DNA from: Escallonia rubra | Lineage: Eukaryota; Streptophyta; Magnoliopsida; Escalloniales; Escalloniaceae | NCBI GenBank assembly: GCA_033065855.1 | Contig: JAVXUO010000044.1 | Span: 1 to 64,000 of the forward strand | Reading direction: 5' to 3' | DNA length: 64,000 nucleotides | Shown here: positions 56,545 to 64,000 of the stretch, in pieces | Position numbering within the stretch: the first letter of the stretch is position 1 | Layout of the letters: the number at the start of each line of letters is the position of its first letter | The notes under the pieces: model-generated | What the model saw: the letters and a program-made list of their open reading frames with translations, nothing else | What the model was told of the DNA's origin: nothing | Databases searched by the model: none | Program-made: the position numbers and the translations under genes

Positions 56545-59500
56545 TTAGTTTTGAGAAGCTGGCATGGTTTTGTTGTTCAGAAAATGTCTGAGCAATAACA
56601 TTGCAAGCCGGGGACGACCCAGGGGAACTTCATGGCCTGCTCCTCTCACTGTCACATAGTTCAGTCCTTCGTATACTTGGCTCCACCCACCAACCTGTAC
56701 ATAAATGCAAAACATGGGACAGAAAGAAGTTGAAATTTTCCCTAAGGTGAAACATAAAACGAAAAACGAAAAAAAAATAAAAATCCAGAAAGGAAGCTTA
56801 TCAAACAAGTAGCAACAGACCTGTTGTTTGTCATACCAAGCGTACCACTGGTTAATGGTCTTCAGCTGCAATGCGTTGATGGAATAACGTGTCGCAGTCA
56901 GCGGCAGAACGGCATCTGTATCGCCGCTGTTTTAATAATTTCAGTTACCCAAATCAATTTAGAGCATGAATCATTTCTTCTCCAACTCAATGACAATAGA
57001 TCGTCATCAAAAGTTTACTAGTCACACTTTTAGTAAAAACTTCAGGGGCAAACGCTGCCACCAATTTGTAAGTCTCTCTAAAGTTTCACCGGGCATGTTA
57101 CTAAAAACTCTTACAACATTTTCTTGTCAGAAACCAAGCGCGATCATTTGGTGCGAGGAGAAATGAAAATTATGAAAGCGGCTCAAGGAAATGTAAGAGA
57201 CCGATGTACTTTGCTTCTTTCAGACGGGGGAAGGAAGAAAGGGTAAGAAGCAAGGCAGGAGGAACGCACTTTCTTTTCAAGCCTGTCGTACTCTTCTTGT
57301 CCAAAAAAGATGAACAAACTTTGGTCGCTACCCTGGTTGTAGGAATCTTCCTCTAACCCCATATATATAGTGACAATTAATAGTCGTTAAATATCTCTAC
57401 TGACTTTTCTGTTAACACTTTCAGTTACAACTCTTAACAATACCTTTTTAGCGTCACTAAATAAAATTCGCTATAAATATTTAGTGACCATTAATTGTCG
57501 CTACATAAGAGTAGGAGGAAGATTCCTTCGACCCGAGTAGCAGCCAATTTTTTTCCAAAAAAGATAAAAAAGTTTTGTCACTAGCTCTTTTAAGTTTTTG
57601 TTCCTCTACTAAATGTATATCCACAGCGTGTAACGGTAGAATAACACGTTAACAAGTCATCTCTTTCTCTAGTCTTTCTGATGTTTCTATATGATTAAGC
57701 AGTGCCATTTGAAAGCATCTTCACTACCAAGGTATATAAAAAAGGGTTAATTACTCACGGCACCCCTGAGGTTTACCCTAAATTACACACGGACCCGCCT
57801 ATCTTTGTAAATTACACTCCGCTCCTAAAATCTAACTTTCTTTAACAGTGTTAAAGTTTGGACATAAAAAGACATTTATGCCCTTCTTATCATTTAAGGA
57901 AATGCAATTTCTAACTTCTTTAAGGAAATGCAATTTATGCCCTTCTTATTGTTCAAAGATCGATGGCTTCAGCAACACCAGCAGTAGCAAATGTTGAACG
58001 ACGATGGAGTGACCAGTGTCCCCAACTCCTCCTCCAATCGTACGACGCCGGATTCGAGCACTCACCGGCATCAACCGGCGAAGAACAGCCGAAATGCCGG
58101 TTCGAGCAAGCCGGAGTGGGTGGGGCCGAAATTTCAATGCTGAACGAGGGCAACGAGTTGGCTCGCCTTAAGTCGATACCTACGCGCACCCCATCTTTTT
58201 GGCCGAATCGCCGGTATCATGAGGTGAGAGACGGCAGGAGTGCCGAGGTTAGCGAGCGGAAGCTGATGGGAATGCAGATTCAGGACAAACGGAACGAGGC
58301 CGATGAGTCGACTCTGCCTAAGTCTTTACCTGCTCGTGCGCCGCCGTTTCGGTGAAATCAGGCGGTGAGATACGGCATGAGCGCCGAAGCGAAAGAGCCG
58401 GAGACGGTGGAGACAGAAATGCAAGCTGAGGTGGCTCAGGACGAACGCAAGACGGACGATTCGAAGAAGAAAATAAACGAGATCGACGAGTCAACTCTAC
58501 CTAACTCGTTGGCTATCCTCGGCATGTGAGATTGTATATGTGTGTTTTGTAGCCCTTGGGAATGGGGATCGGTTGCCGTTGTGGTTGTCGGTGTGCCAGT
58601 GTCGGTTGTGGATGGGTATTGGGTGGGCGACTGATATAGGCAGCTGAAGGTGTCGCCTGTAATGGTCCTTGGTAAGGTTGGCGGCCTTGGGTGCGCCGGT
58701 GTGGTTGTGGGTGGTCGTAATTTATCATCGTGGGGAGGTGGTGGCCAGTGGTGGTGGGTCGGGGTGATGGGGATAGTTGATTGGCAGGGACAGTGGGTGT
58801 TGCTGGCGGTGTGGGTCTTGGGTGGGTCATTTTCGTTGGGAGGTAGAGGCCGGCGTGGTGGATCGGCGTGATGAGTAGATACGTAAGGGCAGTGGGTGAT
58901 GCCGGCATGGTCACCGAGATGTCGCCGGAGGTGTGTCGGAAGGTGTCGCCGACGGTGATGGATGGTGATGTGTGAAATGAGAGCAGCCAGCAACCCCGTT
59001 TGTTCCTGCATAATTGGTTGTACAGTGTGAAGTTTTGGCTGTACAACATGCACTATTGGTAAAAGTTCAAAAAAAAAGATATATAACAGAAGAAGAAGAA
59101 GAAGAAAAACCTAAAGGGCAAATGAGGGTTTTATTCAACAAAATGAGGGTAGTTTGGGAATGAAAAAATAAAAAAGTAAGGTGTAAGGGAATCTTTCGAC
59201 GGAGTTAGGGTCTCCGTCAATTTTGTGGGGCTCCGTGAAATGCGGGTACAAACCTCAGGGGAGCAGACTGTAATTTTTAAAAGGTATGGGGGTCCGTGTG
59301 TAATTTAGGGTAAACCTCAGGGGTGCCGTGAGTAATTAACCCTATAAAAAAAAGGGTTAATTACTCACGGCACCCCTGAGGTTTACCCTAAATTACACAC
59401 GGACCCCCATATCTTTTGAAAATTACACTCCGCTCCCCTGAGGTTTGTTATTGTATTACACAAAACCCCGCTCCGTTAGGGAACCGTCAAAAAAATTTAG

Positions 59501-60316
59501 GGCAACACAAATTTATTATGATATACCAAAAATGCCCTTAGATCTTTCCTTTCTTTCTTCCCATCGGTCTCTTGCTAGGCGGCGCGTGGTACATATTCGC
59601 CTGAACAGGAAGGCTCTTGTAGCCATCTGACTTTCCGTCCTTAACTCGACAGGATTTGCATCGGCATCGGAGGAGCAACCGCCACCGCCGACGGCGGAGG
59701 AGGCGACTGAACCGGACCAGAATTGAACGCCTTCATGAACTGCTTCCCGTCTGATCTGTCCTCATCGGGAAGGCTCCGGTAGCCATCTGACTTTTCGTCC
59801 TTAACTCGAGAGGATTTGCATCGGCATCGGAGGAGCAACCACCACCGCCGACGGCTGAGGAGGCGACTGAACCGGACCAGAATTTAACGCCTCCATGAAC
59901 TTCTTCCGGTCCGATCTGTCCTCACTCGAACCAAAATCTGAGCTGGCGAGGGTGGATTCATCGGAAACAAGAACAGCCTCAGCCTAGCCAGCTTGGACGA
60001 AGCGCGAAAAACCGATCGTACTCGTGCATCATGTGCGCAAGATCATCGTCATTAGTCACCGAAATCAACGCCTTGGTGCTTGTTGGCCTGGAGCTGGGCA
60101 AGCTCGGCGAGGCGCTGTTGGAGCGAGGACACAAGCCGCGAGTACTGTGATTGGAGGGCGGCGACCTCGAAGGAGAGGGAGACATGCTTCTGCTCGAAGA
60201 GGGAGCAGTCGGGAAGGGAAGATGATTAAGAATGGTCTCTTCCTGCTTATGCTGGTAAGTCTTGATTTTGGGTTTTGGTGTTGATTGTTATTGTGGATTG
60301 AAGGATTACGAGTGGA

Positions 60317-60389
<73 letters not shown>

Positions 60390-61551
60390 TGTACACCTGC
60401 TTTGGGGGGTGGATGGCAAATTAAGTAATATTATTTGTTTATGAGGGGTATTATTGTCCCTTCATTGATTTTGTTAACTCTGTTAACGGAAAAATAAAAA
60501 TGTGTAGTTTAGTGTAATTTTCAAAGATAGGCGGGTCCGTGTGTAATTTAGGGCAAACCTCAGGGGTGCCGTGAGTAATTAACCCTAAAAAAAACATATA
60601 TGGAACTTTTTGACGTAACAATTTTTCTGTGGGTTTAACACAATTCATTATTTTTTTAGTTGCGAAAAAAAAAATGAGATTAATAAAATGCTTAACAGAT
60701 GAGAGTATACAGGCAATTTTATTTAATGATTGTGATCAGTTTAGACCATTGTGATTGCACCTGACATTTAAGGGCTTTGTAATGATTGTGGGCCTAATTT
60801 AATGGAGCCCTTTATGGGTTAGAGTTTGCCATCTAAAACTCTTAACGTGAAGGTTGGTCTCTACTCTCCCATAAGAATTGCAGTCTCTCCATTAGACTTA
60901 GCTATATACTGTAGAGGAGAGAGTGGAAGACCACCTTTACCAGTCTCTTGATTCTCTTCTCGTGGTTACAGGTATGTCTACATCCTGTTTTACAGTCGCG
61001 TCCTTATAATTTAGATAAGTTGGATCACTGCAACTTATATCATTTTTCTTGTCAGAGCAGTCTTGTCTGAATCATTAGTCGTGTTTCCTCTCGACTTTTA
61101 GGTTGATATATTTTGTTTGCCATGGTTTATGAAACGTAGCAGATATTATCTTGGTTAACGGAAACTTCAGAACTTACCTATACACCCATATCCTGAGGCC
61201 AGCTGCTATAAGTTCTTTAAAAATGGGAAGCATAGATTTGGGTGAATCTGTCCAGCCGCCCCTTACAATATCACTGCAAACATGGTTCAGATAATAAGTT
61301 TTAACTTAGCACCAAATTTATTAAATTTTATTCCATAGTATTGGTTAATTTGTTGAATCCACGAATTTGCCAAAAGGAAATGAAGAAAACGTAGTGCATG
61401 AGATCGAATATTGTTCAAACCTGCAAGTAACCCATGGATGAGATATACTGTGAGTAATGTTTGCATGAAGAGCCTTTTGCACCTCCGGGCGATTCATGTA
61501 CATCTTTGTGTACTTGACGATGCACTGGTCGTTCCCTCTGAACGTCCATGG
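56545..61551 (-). CDS. Serine carboxypeptidase-like protein (class II), 3' part, four exons seen
   Basis: Exons 61551-61421, 61273-61178, 56926-56821 and 56694-56545 join in frame (131+96+106+150 nt) to the last 160 residues. They cover D-Q-C-I-V-K-Y...[32 protein letters not shown] with the catalytic Asp; and R-G-A-G-H-E-V-P with the catalytic His. All introns are GT-AG (147, 4,251 and 126 nt). Family S10 enzymes act in vacuole or cell wall as peptidases or acyltransferases. The style resembles the SCPL25-27 group; this is a judgement from memory. The signal peptide and catalytic Ser exon would be upstream; I found none up to 64000, so they lie outside the window or the gene is truncated. 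The 4.25-kb intron contains one MITE and two Mutator-like elements. Confidence 0.88.
57312..57556 (+). mobile_element. Mutator-type MITE, copy 3 (245 bp), in SCPL intron
   Basis: Exact 9-bp target duplication AAAAAAGAT (57303-57311 and 57557-57565). Same ends as copy 1 (GAACAAACTTTGG...TTTTTTTCC). Confidence 0.85.
57744..59342 (+). mobile_element. Mutator-like element E1 (1,599 bp), in SCPL intron
   Basis: Exact 9-bp target duplication TATAAAAAA (57735-57743 and 59343-59351). Long inverted ends start GGGTTAATTACTCACGGCAC and match for about 80 bp. No transposase. The interior has a 130-aa open frame of unknown origin (57963-58355) and a GGTGGT-rich block (58560-58960). Confidence 0.88.
57963..58355 (+). 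other. Unrecognised 130-aa open frame inside element E1
   Basis: Begins [10 protein letters not shown]. The motif D-E-S-T-L-P-K-S-L is echoed 3' of the stop (D-E-S-T-L-P-N-S-L near 58490), so the region is an imperfect tandem duplication of about 170 bp. Base composition is higher in GC than the flanks, consistent with captured coding sequence. I do not recognise the source, and no function should be assigned. Confidence 0.3.
59608..59927 (-). repeat. 160-bp tandem duplication inside element E2
   Basis: GGAAGGCTC(T/C)(T/G)GTAGCCATCTGAC starts at 59608 and 59768. Both units run to GACCAGAATT(G/T)AACGCC. The unit codes on the minus strand for the D-R-S-D-x-K-x-F-M-x-A-x-N-S-G-P-V-Q segment. 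Confidence 0.85.
59640..60190 (-). pseudogene. Captured PB1-domain protein gene fragment
   Basis: Minus strand 60071-60009 encodes [21 protein letters not shown], the end of the PB1 (octicosapeptide/Phox/Bem1p) fold of a plant PB1 family. After a frameshift, L-R-L-F-L-F-P appears near 59965-59990. A later segment (F-M-x-A-x-N-S-G-P-V-Q) matches the D-A-L-N region downstream of PB1 in these proteins and is duplicated. Host PB1 proteins of this group are soluble scaffolds. This copy lacks the N-terminal half of the domain and has frameshifts, so it is a transposon-borne pseudogene. Confidence 0.7.
60595..61177 (-). other. Remainder of the large SCPL intron
   Basis: AT-rich intron sequence. The MULE E2 target duplication marks its left edge, the donor GTAAGTT at 61177 its right edge. 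No exon seen. Confidence 0.5.
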
Positions 61552-61674
61552 CTGACATAATCCAAACAAAATTAGGGTTACTACGTACGTACATATATAC
61601 CATCTCAACTATTTAAGCAAAATATATTGGTCAGCTTTTTTAAGCAAATTTAAATTAAAGGGGTATATATAATA

Positions 61675-61828
61675 GGAAAAAATTTGGCTACTACCCCAGT
61701 TGGAGGAATCTTCCTCCTACCCCCTTATATAGCGACAATTAATCGTCTCTAAATGTTTCTAGTGATTTTTATTTAGTGACGCTAAAAAAGTGCTGCTAAT
61801 AATTGTCGCTGAAAGTGTTAGAAGAAAC
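61675..61828 (-). mobile_element. Mutator-type MITE, truncated copy 4
   Basis: Starts GGAAAAAATTTGGCTACTACC and follows the family, in inverse orientation, to GTTAGAAGAAAC, where it breaks into ACTAGTATTGACCCGTGC-type sequence. Lacks the second terminus. Confidence 0.7.
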
Positions 61829-61896
61829 TAGTATTGACCCGTGCTATATAAATGTTTCTAGGAGCTAAAGTTTGTTCTATATAATATATCTAGCAA

Positions 61897-61930
61897 CTAG
61901 TATTGGCCCGTGCTTTGCACGCGAGACCAA
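61897..61930 (-). mobile_element. Helitron 3'-terminus-like motif
   Basis: On the minus strand a hairpin CGTGCAAAGCACG is followed 8 bases later by CTAG and then T, the arrangement of Helitron 3' ends (hairpin, about 10 nt, CTRR, host T). A shorter relative lies near 61833-61850. A possible 5'-type end, A|TCTATGCTACTTATAAAG, is at 62555 on the plus strand, but the orientation does not pair. No Rep/helicase frame. Confidence 0.35.
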
Positions 61931-64000
61931 CTGTTAGAATACTTGTAGGAAGCTAATATCTAAATGTCGAGTTGTAGTAATAATAAGGTTATTTCTATTT
62001 TTTTATGAGTTTTGTACCACTTTTTTTGTCAATATAAATTTAAATAACAATTTTTAGTCTTTCAACAACAAATGAAGAAGTGAAATATAAAATAGTAACA
62101 ATAGTCTCTCCCAAATCAAAATAATAAGTGTAACTCCTGTGTTGCGGTTTGTATTAATAAAGCTCACCCAGAAGAGTATATAAAAAGATATGAGGTATAA
62201 CATAAAGAAAAATATGAAAGAAACTTATATTTGTGTACACACAAGCGCGCGCGCACACGTGTGTATATGAGTTACAACGAAATAAAAGAAGAGAGATTAG
62301 GTTTGTTAGATTGGGAAAAAATATTAAACTTGTCTAAATTTAGGAAGATTTCAAAATTTTGAATGAGAGAGATAAATTTAAAACTGAGAGAGCGAGTTTT
62401 GAAATAATCTTAGAAATTGATTTTTAAGTGGGACATGTTCACATGAAAGAGAGAGAAATGTGACATTCATTTAGTTGACTGAATGTCAAATGACATAACA
62501 ATATGCATGTCAAACAGGGAAGAGAAACATTGCATTCCATAAACTTCATATTTATCTATGCTACTTATAAAGGGAACGCACTTTTTTGGTATAACACCCC
62601 TTTTAATATTAAACAACTACTTATCTAAAATCATGATACTTGCCATTCCAAGAAAATTCTTAAAAAGTGACACAAAATTAAAATTTATATAGTAAATAAC
62701 TACATATATAAGGACATGTTTGGTTTTCATAATTTAAAATCTATTAAAATTATCGCTAAAATAGATTCTAAATTAAAGGCCAAGCTTTTCTTTTTTTTTT
62801 AATGTTTTAGAACTGCAATTCAATATGGCCCGTCGGTATGGGGAATCGAACTCGGGATCTCGTACCATATTAGTAACTTTTTTGCGCCCTCATCGCGCAT
62901 GTCACGGTAACCAGTATATATAACAACTAGATGCTACCTATAAAGTGATTAGCTATTTTTTAGCGACAAATGTGAGTTTTTGTCATTAAAGTATCCTTAG
63001 AAATCAAGGGCACCGATAAAATTGTACGGTCTATCCTAACATCAGCGGTGGATCTAGACCCAATGTTGTTTGTGGCAGAGCATCACATGCAACTGATGCA
63101 AGGGGAAACCAACCCAGGGCTGGTTGGGCCTGGGCCTCCCCTCAAAAAATACCCACTTACTTATAAATGTTTTCCCGACAAAAGCAAAAAATAATTTTAC
63201 CTTGTCCCTCTCAAGAAAGAGTCGATGCTTCCAATTCGTCACTTAATTTTTTAGCGGTAAAAACGTACAAGATTTTGTAACTAGAAAATGTTTAACCACT
63301 TTTATGTTGCGGTGAATGAGAGAATATTGTCAATGAATGCCTCTTTAGCGACAAAACCCATGTTGTTGTATACCAATAGTAGTAATCAGAATCACCAGCC
63401 GGAGCAATGTTACCAAAAACTTAATGTTTTCACGAAAGGCTTTCAATAGTTTCTAAGGCCGAATCTCATTTCTCTTTTCTTTTCTTTTTCCTCGAAAATA
63501 AACACAATGTTTTAGAAGGTTCTACTACAAATACCTTTGGCACTACAGAAAATTAACTTCTTCATCTTTCATTTTTTTTTTTCAACCTTAATTTTTGAAA
63601 ACTCAGATGAGTAGAAAACTTCTGGGGTCTAAATTTATATCTTGCTTTCACAAAATGAAGAAACTTTTTGTCGGTTAATAATACCAAAATATCTCTTCGA
63701 CTGACAAAAATGTAACTTAAGTGATACTCCAATTTTTGAGTCTAAACTCAAACGAGGTTGGGGTTATAGGTTCAATTGGATGTTTCCCGGTAAAATTGTA
63801 CAGTAAATGACTCATATTCTGCCTGAGACGGTATATGCTCTTCCCTCTGCGTATCGCAATAAGGAACAAACTTCTAGAGGAGGGCAAAAAGCCATCTTTT
63901 TGTGGGATCAAGAAATTCAAACATTTTTAATGAAAACCACAAGGAAAGCCAAAATCAGAACAATGTAACTTTAACCCCGCCATAAATCAATTAGCTACTA
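61931..64000. other. Right-edge sequence, no gene seen
   Basis: AT-rich, possibly SCPL upstream intron or intergenic. It holds a (GC)n/(CA)n tract near 62240-62262, TAGCGACAA words near 62965 and 63345, and a B-box-like GAGTTCGATTCC on the minus strand (about 62845). The 67-aa minus frame 63920-63717 has no signature I recognise. Confidence 0.4.

Larger units (their letters stand above)
59354..60585 (-). mobile_element. Mutator-like element E2 (Pack-MULE type, 1,232 bp), abutting E1
   Basis: Exact 9-bp target duplication TAAAAAAAA (59345-59353 and 60586-60594). Its left duplication overlaps the right one of E1, so it inserted into, or next to, the A-rich E1 target site. Ends are the same long GGGTTAATTACTCACGGCAC inverted repeats as in E1. 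The interior carries PB1-domain gene sequence on the minus strand and a (TG)n(AG)n tract (60320-60389). Confidence 0.88.

Noticed and set aside
58436..59053. Two long overlapping minus-strand frames (205 and 178 aa) in element E1
   Set aside because: His/Pro/Thr-rich reading of a GGTGGT-type block in two frames at once; low complexity.
62820..62930. tRNA-derived SINE or tRNA gene on the minus strand (B-box-like GAGTTCGATTCC)
   Set aside because: No convincing A box, no cloverleaf, no terminal T run or target duplication found.
63717..63920. 67-aa minus-strand frame as an upstream SCPL exon
   Set aside because: No SCPL motif (no G-E-S-Y-A-G or similar) and no splice borders that fit the phase of the exon ending at 61551.

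Overview
The window is plant nuclear DNA, most likely from a eudicot. Evidence for this is an intron-bearing tetraspanin gene of the plant TET8/TET9 type, a class II serine carboxypeptidase-like (SCPL) gene, and a dense layering of plant transposable elements (Ty3/gypsy chromoviruses, CACTA, Mutator-like, hAT-like, PIF/Harbinger-like, MITEs). I cannot fix genus or family from the sequence alone. Only two host genes are supported, both on the minus strand: a complete three-exon tetraspanin (25250-27305, 281 aa when spliced) and the 3' part of an SCPL gene (56545-61551), whose upstream exons, including the one with the catalytic Ser, are not seen here.

Region by region: 1-5111 and 14262-21830 are a mosaic of decayed Tat/Athila-like Ty3/gypsy fragments that carry plant-mobile-domain (PMD/DUF7745-like) reading frames. 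They include two direct, diverged copies (R1 683-2980, R2 17237-19440) of a segment with 60-bp degenerate tandem repeats and a TATA-ATG promoter region. A young, intact Tekay/Del-like chromovirus (5117-14256, minus strand, CAAAA target duplication, uninterrupted gag-pol frame, nearly identical LTRs) sits inside the mosaic. 21831-25249 is mostly featureless or GGTGGT-rich; 25250-27305 is the tetraspanin gene.

28875-42488 is a nest three levels deep. A PIF/Harbinger-like element (TTA target duplication) was split by a CACTA transposon (29296-41660). The CACTA carries a broken TNP2-type transposase and a captured exon resembling 3-hydroxyisobutyryl-CoA hydrolase. It also contains a Ty3/gypsy element in circularly permuted order (RT-RNaseH-INT, one LTR, gag-PR-RT) bounded by duplicated RT segments. 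That arrangement is expected if a one-LTR circle entered by recombination at a resident RT copy, and is the most unusual structure here.

43263-49764 is an old Reina-like Ty3/gypsy element. 50281-51029 is a 750-bp AT-rich microsatellite built as an inverted repeat. 51886-53574 is a hAT-like element (8-bp target duplication) holding a SEC31 gene fragment. The largest intron of the SCPL gene holds a Mutator-type MITE and two abutting Mutator-like elements with 9-bp duplications; one carries a PB1-domain gene fragment. The overall theme is host-gene fragments carried by at least three DNA-transposon superfamilies, plus a MITE family (four copies) and TAGCGAC-type motifs scattered across the window.
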